Assembly: GCA_031411575.1 (NCBI GenBank)
Contig: JANOBJ010000386.1
Span: 1-7,000 of the forward strand
Direction of reading: 5' to 3'
Length of the DNA stretch: 7,000 nt
From: JANOBJ01 sp031411575
GTDB lineage: Bacteria > Pseudomonadota > Gammaproteobacteria > Burkholderiales > Burkholderiaceae_C
Shown: piece by piece, positions 1-7,000 of the stretch
Layout of the letters: every line of letters begins with the position of its first letter
Numbering within the stretch: position 1 is the stretch's first letter
Translations under genes and position numbers: made by a program
Notes under the pieces: generated by a model
The model's input: the letters and a program-made list of their open reading frames with translations, nothing else
Told to the model about the DNA's origin: nothing
Databases searched by the model: none

Positions 1-2286
<2,286 letters not shown>

Positions 2287-2295
2287 GAACAGACC

Positions 2296-2388
2296 TCAGG
2301 ACTTCAAAACAGGACAAGGAAACGCAGGGGCTCCGCCAGCCAACATCCCGGCGCGGGCGTAGGCGGCAGACAGAGGAAAAATCCTCAT
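2296..2388 (-). CDS. Possible 30-codon upstream reading frame in the rpoD leader (speculative)
   Basis: An ATG at 2388 opens a 30-residue frame beginning MRIFPLSAAYARAG. It ends at a TGA (2298-2296) that overlaps the rpoD Shine-Dalgarno sequence (TGAGGT). Its start overlaps the stop of a preceding 8-codon frame as ATGA. I do not recognise the peptide, and the ATG has no clear ribosome-binding site of its own. Translation would therefore have to come by coupling from the shorter frame. A frame this short can arise by chance; the layout, not the protein, is the reason to list it. Confidence 0.2.
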   Translation of the reverse strand: MRIFPLSAAYARAGMLAGGAPAFPCPVLKS

Positions 2389-2411
2389 GGGCAAGATGGG
2401 TGGGCGAACAT
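2385..2411 (-). CDS. Possible 8-codon leader peptide upstream of rpoD (speculative)
   Basis: This is a minimal frame, MFAHPSCP, starting with ATG at 2411 and ending in a TGA that overlaps the next ATG (ATGA). AAGGA (plus strand 2423-2427) lies 11 nt before the start, longer than the usual 5-9 nt but usable. It sits inside the predicted rpoD leader. No run of identical regulatory codons is present, so a classical attenuation peptide is not supported. The function is unknown and the frame may be fortuitous. Confidence 0.15.
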   Translation of the reverse strand: MFAHPSCP

Positions 2412-2433
2412 TTGGAGTGCAGTCCTTGCGGTA

Positions 2434-2470
2434 GGTTGGCCGGTCGCGCAATTGTGCGTCGGTTGGCCGG
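2434..2470. repeat. 10-bp direct repeat flanking a near-palindrome in the rpoD leader
   Basis: GGTTGGCCGG occurs at 2434-2443 and again at 2461-2470. Between them is an imperfect palindrome, GCGCAATTGTGC, with CAATTG at its centre. The second copy runs into the perfect palindrome CCGGGCCCGG (2468-2477). Symmetry of this kind suits either protein binding or RNA folding in the leader, but no known site is recognised. Confidence 0.5.
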
Positions 2471-2502
2471 GCCCGGAGGTGCTGCTGTCGCTCTTGCCGT
2501 GA

Positions 2503-2529
2503 CAGCCCTACATTATACCGTCAGGGCTG
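2503..2529. repeat. 7-bp inverted repeat centred on the rpoD -10 box
   Basis: CAGCCCT (2503-2509) and AGGGCTG (2523-2529) are exact inverted copies separated by 13 bases. The centre, at 2516, falls within the -10 hexamer (2512-2517). A bound protein or a cruciform here would cover the promoter core, so it could be an operator. It could also be chance in GC-rich DNA. Confidence 0.5.
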
Positions 2530-2538
2530 ATTTTCAAG
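2512..2538 (-). promoter_or_regulatory. Predicted rpoD promoter with perfect TATAAT -10
   Basis: On the minus strand the perfect -10 hexamer TATAAT occupies 2517-2512. The best upstream block is CTTGAAA (2538-2532), which contains TTGAAA, 4-5 bases from consensus spacing for sigma-70: 14 nt from TTGAAA or 15 nt from CTTGAA, against a usual 16-18. With a 17-nt spacer the -35 would read GACTTG, a weak match. CTTGAA is also the -35 consensus of heat-shock sigma-32, but the matching CCCCAT -10 is not seen. The start would fall near 2505, giving a leader of about 220 nt. The -10 is convincing; the -35 is not. Confidence 0.55.
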
Positions 2539-2544
2539 TCCGCC

Positions 2545-2563
2545 ATGACCTGAATCAGGTCAT
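2545..2563. promoter_or_regulatory. Perfect 19-bp palindrome, candidate operator upstream of the rpoD promoter
   Basis: ATGACCTGAATCAGGTCAT is a perfect 9-1-9 inverted repeat about the A at 2554. It lies 4-7 bases upstream of the candidate -35 in rpoD orientation, roughly 50 bases before the predicted transcription start, where an activator or repressor dimer would bind. No T run follows on either strand, which argues against a terminator. I do not recognise the binding protein. Confidence 0.6.
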
Positions 2564-2625
2564 TTCCGGCCACGCTCGGCCAGGGATGCGCCCGGCCGGG
2601 AACAAGTTCGCCCTCCGGATTCGGC

Positions 2626-4623
2626 TCAGGCCGGCGTGCCGGATTTCGGCTCTGCCGGCGCGGGCGTGCTCAAGCTGCGCCGGCGCGCGTGCAGCTCGCG
2701 GTAGCGCTCCAGCGCCTGCGGGTCGGTACGGGCGGCTTCCAGGGCTTCGGTCTCCAGCGTCTTGAGCTGGTCCACCAGCATCAGGTTGAGCACGGAACGC
2801 AGTTCGTCAAGGGTGTCGGCCGCCTCGTTGGCTGTTGCGGCGGCTTCATCGTCGGTGCGGGGCGACAGGCTGTCAGACATCAGCTGCAGCGCCAGCGGCT
2901 CGAACGGCTGCTCGCGCAGGCCTTCGCGCAGCGCGGCCCAGGGCTGCGGGCCATGCTCGTGCAGCTGGCTTTCCAGCCACGCCATCAGCGGGCCGTGCGG
3001 CTCGGGCAGCGCGCACAGCAGGGCGTGCTCCTCGCCGGTCAATGTGTCCCAGGCCGCCATCTGGGTCAGCAGCAGGCGCACCGCGTGGTCAGCGCGGGTG
3101 GCCGGCAGGGCACGGCTGCGGCGCGCCCCATAAGCACTATTTTGGAGTGTTTTCGGCCGCACGTCCTCACCGGCTGGTCTTGAGTGGCTATCATTTTGAT
3201 AGTAATCCGGGCCTGAGCCATCGCTGGCCCCGGGCTTCTTCCAGGCCGTGCGCGCCGTGCGGGAGGCGCCACCGCGCTGGCCCGCCGCCGTTTGACCGGC
3301 CAGGCCCCACAGCTCGGACAGCTCGCGGCTGGCCAGTTGCACCAGGTCGGCAATCTCGCCCAGCAGCTGGCGTTTCAGCGCGCCGTCGGGCAAGGCGCTC
3401 CACAGTGGCCGGGCGTTGCTGGCCAGGTGCGCGCGGCCCTCGGCCGAGTTGAGGTCGCAGCCCTCGCGCGCTGAATCGACCAGAAAGCGGCTGAGCGGCG
3501 TGGCCTCGCTCACATAGCGCGCAAACGCGTCGCGGCCGTTTGCGCGGATGTAGCTGTCAGGGTCGTGTTCGGCCGGCAAAAACAGGAACTTGACGCTGCG
3601 CACGTCGGTGGCGTAGGGCAGGGCGCCGTCCAGCGCCTTGCGCGCGGCGCGCCGGCCAGCGGCGTCGCCGTCAAAGCTGAACACCACGCTGTCGGTGAAG
3701 CGGAACAGCTTTTGCACGTGGTCGGGCGTGCAGGCGGTGCCCAGCGTAGCCACCGCGTTGGGAAAACCCAGCTGGGCCAGCGCCACCACGTCCATGTAGC
3801 CCTCGGTCACCAGCACGTAGCCGGCGTCGCGCAGGGCGTTGCGGGCCTCGAACAGGCCGTACAGTTCGCGGCCCTTGCTGAACACCGGGGTTTCCGGGGA
3901 GTTGAGGTACTTTGGTGTGCCATCGCCCAGCACCCGCCCGCCAAAGCCGATGCATTCGCCCTTGACATTGCGGATCGGGAACATGATTCGGTCGCGGAAG
4001 CGGTCGTAGCGCTTGTCGTCGCCACCGTTGTCGTCTGCGCTCACGATCACCAGCCCGCTCTCGGCCAGCAGCGGGTCGTCGTAGTTGGGGAACACGCTGG
4101 CCAGGCTGCGCCATCCTTCCGGCGCATAACCCAGGCCGAACTGTTTGGCCACTTCGCCCGACAGGCCGCGGCCCTTCAGGTAATCGATCGCCCGGGGCGA
4201 GGCTTTCAGGTGCTTCTTGTAGGCGTCGCCGGCTTTGTCAAGCACATCGGACAGCGTGGCCTGCTTCTGGCGCTGCTCGGCGGCGCGCGCGCGGTCGCCG
4301 GGCGAGGCGTCGTCCTCGGGCACCTGCATGCCGTATTGCTGGGCCAGGTCTTTCACCGCCTCGATGAAGGTCATGCCGGCGTGTTCCATCAGGAAACCGA
4401 TGGCGTTGCCGTTTTTGCCACAGCCAAAGCAATGGAAGAACTGTTTGGACGGGCTGACCGAGAAGCTCGGCGACTTTTCGCCGTGGAACGGGCACAGGCC
4501 CATGAAATTGGCGCCGCCCTTCTTGAGCTGCACGTAGCGCCCCACGATCTCGACAACGTCGGCGCGCGCGAGGAGTTCCTGGATGAACGATTGGGGGATG
4601 GCCACCGGTCTATTTTGACGCAT
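2626..4623 (-). CDS. dnaG: DNA primase DnaG
   Basis: DnaG makes the RNA primers for chromosome replication and is recruited by the DnaB helicase. In the 665-residue frame, the CHC2 zinc-binding domain spans about 9-105 with ligands C44, H47, C65 and C68. The RNA polymerase domain spans about 115-440: it has the basic YDRFRDRIMFPI motif (206-217), and the TOPRIM fold carries EGYMDV (E274), FDGD (D318, D320) and HDPD (D354, D356), so all metal-binding acidic residues are present. The helical helicase-binding domain spans about 510-655. Between them, residues 473-499 are an atypical linker (see the repeat at 3130-3206). The likelier start is the GTG at 4605 (codon 7), giving MAIPQSFIQELL, which fits betaproteobacterial DnaG N-termini better; the ATG at 4623 is the outer limit. 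Neither has a good ribosome-binding site. At 659-665 aa it is longer than E. coli DnaG (581). rpoD follows on the same strand. Confidence 0.98.
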   Translation of the reverse strand: MRQNRPVAIPQSFIQELLARADVVEIVGRYVQLKKGGANFMGLCPFHGEKSPSFSVSPSKQFFHCFGCGKNGNAIGFLMEHAGMTFIEAVKDLAQQYGMQVPEDDASPGDRARAAEQRQKQATLSDVLDKAGDAYKKHLKASPRAIDYLKGRGLSGEVAKQFGLGYAPEGWRSLASVFPNYDDPLLAESGLVIVSADDNGGDDKRYDRFRDRIMFPIRNVKGECIGFGGRVLGDGTPKYLNSPETPVFSKGRELYGLFEARNALRDAGYVLVTEGYMDVVALAQLGFPNAVATLGTACTPDHVQKLFRFTDSVVFSFDGDAAGRRAARKALDGALPYATDVRSVKFLFLPAEHDPDSYIRANGRDAFARYVSEATPLSRFLVDSAREGCDLNSAEGRAHLASNARPLWSALPDGALKRQLLGEIADLVQLASRELSELWGLAGQTAAGQRGGASRTARTAWKKPGASDGSGPDYYQNDSHSRPAGEDVRPKTLQNSAYGARRSRALPATRADHAVRLLLTQMAAWDTLTGEEHALLCALPEPHGPLMAWLESQLHEHGPQPWAALREGLREQPFEPLALQLMSDSLSPRTDDEAAATANEAADTLDELRSVLNLMLVDQLKTLETEALEAARTDPQALERYRELHARRRSLSTPAPAEPKSGTPA
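3130..3206. repeat. Probable dispersed-repeat insertion inside dnaG (in-frame)
   Basis: This stretch of about 77 bp is AT-rich inside a GC-rich gene and encodes residues 473-499 of DnaG with codons rare in the rest of the gene (TAT, AAT, AGA, TCA, AGT, ACA). At one end is a perfect hairpin, CTATCA-TTT-TGATAG (3188-3202); at the other is CACT-ATTTTGG-AGTG (3135-3149). In dnaG orientation it begins ATTACTATCAAAATGATAGC, which from memory resembles a short hairpin-forming intergenic repeat abundant in Comamonadaceae genomes. It falls between two domains, where extra residues would be tolerated, and it keeps the frame. The exact edges and the family assignment are inferred. Confidence 0.55.
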
Positions 4624-4700
4624 CGGCCCGAATAGCCGGCTGGCCCGACCAGTGGCGCCCTGGCGCCTCTGGATGGTAATAAATCACACGATTGGGGGAT
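4587..4700. repeat. 13-bp direct repeat spanning the dnaG start and upstream region
   Basis: ACGATTGGGGGAT occurs at 4587-4599, inside the first codons of dnaG, and again at 4688-4700 in the divergent intergenic region, 101 bases apart in the same orientation. It may be a paired binding site, a partial duplication, or chance. No regulator is recognised. Confidence 0.4.
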
Positions 4701-4728
4701 ATTGAAAACGCGCCAGAACTGATAGCCT
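4624..4728. promoter_or_regulatory. Divergent control region between dnaG and the PGDH-like gene
   Basis: About 105 bases must hold the start signals for both divergent genes. A strong imperfect palindrome at 4649-4672 pairs CCAG-T-GGCGCC with GGCGCC-T-CTGG around a 2-base loop. The 4673-4730 half is AT-richer. There, TTTATT (minus strand, near 4685-4680) is a weak -10 candidate for dnaG with TTTCAA 18 bases upstream. On the plus strand, TTGAAA (4702-4707) is a possible -35 but no -10 at normal spacing is convincing. Promoters are expected from the layout but are not clearly visible. Confidence 0.4.
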
Positions 4729-5799
4729 TTGAATCAGAAGGGGGAAGCCTCAGGAAGACCGATCAACGGTGCACCGGGGCGAACACATTTGGACGTATTG
4801 CTATTTGACAAACTGGCGCCGGAGGCCATGGCCTGGCTGGCGGACCGCCACGAGACCCGGCTCGCGGCCGACCTGGTCGACGACGAGCGCGCCATGCAGC
4901 ACATCATGGCGAGAAGCCGCGCCGTGGTGCTGCCGCGCAAGGTGCGCATCACCGAGTCATTGCTGGCGTTCGCGCCCAAGCTGCAAGCAATTGGCCGTCT
5001 GCACAGCGACAACGCCGACATCGACGTGTGCCGCGAAGCCGGCGTGCGACTGGTGCAACCGCTGGGCGCCAGTTCACGCGCCCATGCCGAGTTTTTGCTG
5101 GCCAGCCTGCTGCTGCTGATGCGCCGGGGCCTGCTGCCCACGCTGTGCGGCAAGCGCGCGCCGCTTGGCGCCATCGGCCAGGAGATTCACGGCAGCACCA
5201 TCGGCCTGCTGGGCATGACGTCCACCGCGCACACGCTGGCCGGGCTGCTGACCATGCTGGGCGCCAAGCTGATTGGCTACGACCCCGCGCTGCCCGACAG
5301 CTCGCACATGTGGGAGAGCGCGCGGGTGCGCCGCGTGACGCTGCCCGAGCTGCTGTCGTCCTGCGACGCGGTGTCGGTGCAGATGTTGTACGCGCCCACG
5401 CTCAAACGCTTTCTCGACGAGGCCGCGCTGTCGTACTGCAAGCCCGGCCAGCTGTGGGTAGGCGTGAGCCGCAGCGCGCTGTTTGACGAGACGGCGCTGG
5501 CGCATGCCCTGTCGGACGGCCGGATTGAGTCTTGCCTGCTGGACGGCGCCGAGGCGCAGTTTGCGCCGAAGGGCTCGAAACTGCGCGCCTTGCCCAACCT
5601 GATCCTGACGCCGCGGCTGGGCGCCAATACCGCGCAGGCCCGCATCCGCGCCAGCTGGCACCTGGCGCACCGCATTGACGACATCCTGTCGGGCCGCGAC
5701 GAGCCGGGCCGCGAACCCACCGGCTACAGCATGCCCGCGCCGCTGGGCTCGGATTCGCACCCGCCTGCGCCGCGCCGCGCGGCGGTGATGCGCACCTGA
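4729..5799 (+). CDS. D-2-hydroxyacid dehydrogenase (PGDH-like) family protein, probably catalytically degenerate
   Basis: The 356-residue frame has the length and order of an NAD-dependent D-isomer-specific 2-hydroxyacid dehydrogenase. The substrate-domain start is LDVLLFDKLAPEAM (21-34), the hinge is at about 115-130, the nucleotide fold is TIGLLGMTSTA (157-167) with the ribose-binding acidic D185, and the C-terminal return is LILTPRLGANT (291-301). Several family-defining residues are changed. GxGxxG reads GMTSTA (162-167), keeping only the first Gly. R248 and D253 of NxxRGxxVD remain, but Asn and Gly are G245 and S249. The catalytic Glu position reads Q277 and the catalytic His reads R296. 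It is therefore probably a pseudoenzyme or has altered chemistry; the substrate is unknown. The frame opens after a TAG at 4723, so the start is TTG 4729 or TTG 4789 (codon 21); neither has a well-placed ribosome-binding site. The tail after about 325 is Pro/Arg-rich and likely disordered. It is divergent from dnaG. Confidence 0.88.
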   Translation: MNQKGEASGRPINGAPGRTHLDVLLFDKLAPEAMAWLADRHETRLAADLVDDERAMQHIMARSRAVVLPRKVRITESLLAFAPKLQAIGRLHSDNADIDVCREAGVRLVQPLGASSRAHAEFLLASLLLLMRRGLLPTLCGKRAPLGAIGQEIHGSTIGLLGMTSTAHTLAGLLTMLGAKLIGYDPALPDSSHMWESARVRRVTLPELLSSCDAVSVQMLYAPTLKRFLDEAALSYCKPGQLWVGVSRSALFDETALAHALSDGRIESCLLDGAEAQFAPKGSKLRALPNLILTPRLGANTAQARIRASWHLAHRIDDILSGRDEPGREPTGYSMPAPLGSDSHPPAPRRAAVMRT

Positions 5800-5820
5800 T
5801 CCCGCCTTGATGCCGCCTTT

Positions 5821-6813
5821 TCAGGTGGCCTTGTTCGCCAGGCCGATACGCTCGATGATGACTTTTTCTTTGGCGTACTGTTCGCGCGCAAACCTGGTGT
5901 AATCGGCCGTGTTCATGTAGATCACCGACTGGTCGTACTTGTCAAAGCTGGCCAGCACCGCCGGGTCTTCCAGCGTCTTCTTGAACGCGTCGTGCAGCTT
6001 TTGCGTCACGGCAGGCTCCATGCCTTTTGGGCCGCCGATGCCGAACGGTGAATCGGCCACTGTTTCGTAGCCCAGTTCATTGAGCGTGGGCACGTTGGGC
6101 CAGCGCTTGGTGCGCTTGCTGCCGTAGGTGGCCAGCAGGCGGCAGGTGCCGGCGTCCACGTGCGGGCCCCAGCCAGTGGCGTCGCTGTGCGACATCACAT
6201 GCCCGCCGAGCAGCGCCTGCATGCCGTCGGCATTGCCCTTGAACGGCACGTGCTGCAGCTTGATGCCCGCCTTGGCCGCGAACTCTTCCACCGCGATGTG
6301 CGGCGTGGTGCCGTTGCCGGTGGAGCCGTAGGTGAACTTGTCGGGGTTGGCCTTGGCGTAATCCACCAGCTCCTTGATGCTCTTGATGGGTGAGTCGGCC
6401 CGCACCACGATGCCAAAGGTGTAGCCGGTGAGCATGGCGATGTAGGTGAAATCTTTCAGCGGATCAAACTGCATCTTCTGCATGTGCGGCAGCCGCATCA
6501 CGCCGATCGTCAGCTGCGACAGGGTGTAGCCGTCAGGTTTGGCGTTGACCAGCTCATTGGGGCCGAGCATGCCGCTGGCGCCGGCCTTGTTGTCGATGAC
6601 GAACTGACCGCCGAGGGCCTTGCCTGCGCTCTCGGCCAGCGCGCGCATCACCGCGTCGGTGGAGCCGCCGGCCGGCCACGGGCAGATCAGCCGGATCGGC
6701 CGGGCCGGAAAAGCCTGGGCCGTTGCCACCATCGGCAGGGCCATGGTGGCGGCGGCGAGGGTGGCCTGGGTGAACTGGCGGCGGGTCAATCGGTGTGGGG
6801 AGGATGGGGGCAT
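5821..6813 (-). CDS. Bug/TctC-family periplasmic tripartite tricarboxylate transporter substrate-binding protein
   Basis: Bug proteins are periplasmic Venus-flytrap receptors that bind small carboxylates or related solutes, sometimes for a TctAB membrane transporter. The 330-residue length is typical. Residues 1-34 are an export leader with a twin-arginine-like motif TRRQFTQ (10-16), a hydrophobic run and AQA before F35 as the likely cleavage site. The mature start FPARPIRLICPWPAGGSTD (35-53) is the family signature, with the PAGGSTD ligand loop. YGSTGNGTTPH (162-172) and HVPFKGNADGMQALLGGHV (188-206) are the other conserved Bug segments. GGAGA (plus strand 6818-6822) lies 4 bases before the ATG at 6813 and supports the start. 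No tctA or tctB partner is in the window, as is common for these orphan receptors, so the ligand cannot be predicted. It converges on the PGDH-like gene with a 21-base gap and no terminator. Confidence 0.95.
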   Translation of the reverse strand: MPPSSPHRLTRRQFTQATLAAATMALPMVATAQAFPARPIRLICPWPAGGSTDAVMRALAESAGKALGGQFVIDNKAGASGMLGPNELVNAKPDGYTLSQLTIGVMRLPHMQKMQFDPLKDFTYIAMLTGYTFGIVVRADSPIKSIKELVDYAKANPDKFTYGSTGNGTTPHIAVEEFAAKAGIKLQHVPFKGNADGMQALLGGHVMSHSDATGWGPHVDAGTCRLLATYGSKRTKRWPNVPTLNELGYETVADSPFGIGGPKGMEPAVTQKLHDAFKKTLEDPAVLASFDKYDQSVIYMNTADYTRFAREQYAKEKVIIERIGLANKAT

Positions 6814-6852
6814 GGTGTCTCCGGAAGTGTTGCCTTCAATCTACGGCACGCG

Positions 6853-6878
6853 TGGTTGCCGACTATTGGGAATAACCA
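6853..6878 (-). promoter_or_regulatory. Candidate regulator-binding site upstream of the Bug gene
   Basis: TGGTT (6853-6857) and AACCA (6874-6878) form an inverted repeat around 16 bases. Inside lies the interrupted palindrome TATT-GGG-AATA (6864-6874), a T-N-A type dyad of the sort bound by LysR-type regulators, about 40-65 bases before the Bug start codon. No LysR gene is in the window and no good -10/-35 pair is visible, so this is a suggestion from symmetry only. Confidence 0.3.
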
Positions 6879-6893
6879 TGGCATTTCGCCCCA

Positions 6894-7000
6894 GCGGGCC
6901 AGATACGACAAAGCCCGCGCGAGGCGGGCAGATACGACATAGCCCGCACGTGGCGGGCCGGATACGACAAAGCCCGCACGAGGCGGGCCGGTTTCGACAA
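6894..7000. repeat. Tandem array of 29-30-bp hairpin units (continues past the right edge)
   Basis: Three full units begin at 6902 (29 bp), 6931 (30 bp) and 6961 (30 bp). A partial unit ending GCGGGCCA lies at 6894-6901 and a fourth begins GTTTCGACAA at 6991. Each unit has a linker GATACGACA(A/T)A, then a stem GCCCGC, a five-base loop (GCGAG, ACGTG or ACGAG), the stem GCGGGC, and CA or CCG. Stems are identical while the loops vary. On the minus strand each hairpin is followed by TTTG or TATG, so the array resembles serial weak terminators for a gene to the right, or a structured intergenic repeat. There are no unique spacers. Confidence 0.85.

Larger units (their letters stand above)
2287..2625 (-). 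other. dnaG-rpoD intergenic region / rpoD leader and promoter region
   Basis: These 339 bases separate the dnaG stop from the rpoD start, with no protein of normal size on either strand. In rpoD orientation they hold GC-rich palindromes just after dnaG (CCCGGCCGGG at 2591-2600), then a 19-base palindrome, a promoter, and a leader of about 220 nt. The leader carries the palindrome CCGGGCCCGG (2468-2477), a repeated GGTTGGCCGG, a small hairpin GAGGA-AAAA-TCCTC (2373-2386) and two small reading frames. No hairpin followed by a T run is present, so dnaG transcripts may continue into rpoD. Confidence 0.75.

Noticed and set aside
2545..2600. Intrinsic terminator after dnaG
   Set aside because: The palindromes at 2545-2563 and 2591-2600 have no following T run in dnaG orientation; the former suits an operator better.
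3130..3206. Frameshift or assembly error in dnaG
   Set aside because: The frame continues correctly into a recognisable helicase-binding domain on the far side, so the stretch is an in-frame insertion rather than a break.
3565..4635. 356-codon plus-strand frame opposite dnaG
   Set aside because: It is complementary to the intact primase frame; its composition is that of an antisense shadow with no recognisable domain.
5074..5760. 228-codon minus-strand frame opposite the PGDH-like gene
   Set aside because: It is Arg/Gln/His-rich antisense shadow; the plus strand encodes a recognisable fold across the same span.
5800..5820. Bidirectional terminator between the convergent genes
   Set aside because: The 21-base gap has no inverted repeat of useful length.
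6894..7000. CRISPR array
   Set aside because: Units are contiguous tandem copies of 29-30 bp with no unique spacers, and no cas gene is nearby.

Overview
The window looks like a chromosomal core segment from a high-GC betaproteobacterium, most likely of the Comamonadaceae (Burkholderiales). The signs are an RpoD with a Lys/Ala/Pro-rich N-terminal tail, a DnaG of the betaproteobacterial type, a solitary periplasmic Bug (TctC-like) binding protein with a Tat-type leader, and strong G/C preference at third codon positions. The assignment comes from protein character only; no database search was possible.

Layout from left to right. Positions 1-2286 (minus strand) hold rpoD, the primary sigma factor, lacking about its last 16 codons at the left edge. 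Positions 2287-2625 are a 339-base control region. It has a perfect TATAAT box, a possible -35, a perfect 19-base palindrome just upstream, an inverted repeat centred on the -10 box, and a leader of roughly 220 nt with two tiny overlapping reading frames. Positions 2626-4623 (minus) hold dnaG, the replication primase, with all three domains and all key residues. Its interdomain linker carries an AT-rich, codon-atypical stretch of about 77 bp that looks like an in-frame insertion of a non-coding repeat. About 105 bp of divergent regulatory DNA follow. Positions 4729-5799 (plus) hold a protein of the D-isomer-specific 2-hydroxyacid dehydrogenase (PGDH-like) fold that lacks the catalytic Glu and His and most of the glycine motif, so it is probably a pseudoenzyme. 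Positions 5821-6813 (minus) hold a Bug-family solute-binding protein, converging on the previous gene with a 21-base gap. From about 6894 to the right edge runs a tandem array of 29-30-base units, each a GC-rich hairpin.

How the genes relate: dnaG and rpoD are two parts of the classical macromolecular-synthesis cluster (rpsU-dnaG-rpoD), which couples replication priming to transcription initiation. rpsU is not next to dnaG here; the PGDH-like gene is divergent instead. No intrinsic terminator separates dnaG from rpoD, so read-through plus a private rpoD promoter is the likely arrangement. The PGDH-like and Bug genes have no evident functional link to them.

There is no CRISPR, phage, transposase, tRNA or rRNA signal. 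The less ordinary items are the repeat-derived DnaG linker, the degenerate dehydrogenase, the rpoD control region and the hairpin array. None amounts to a demonstrable new system from sequence alone.
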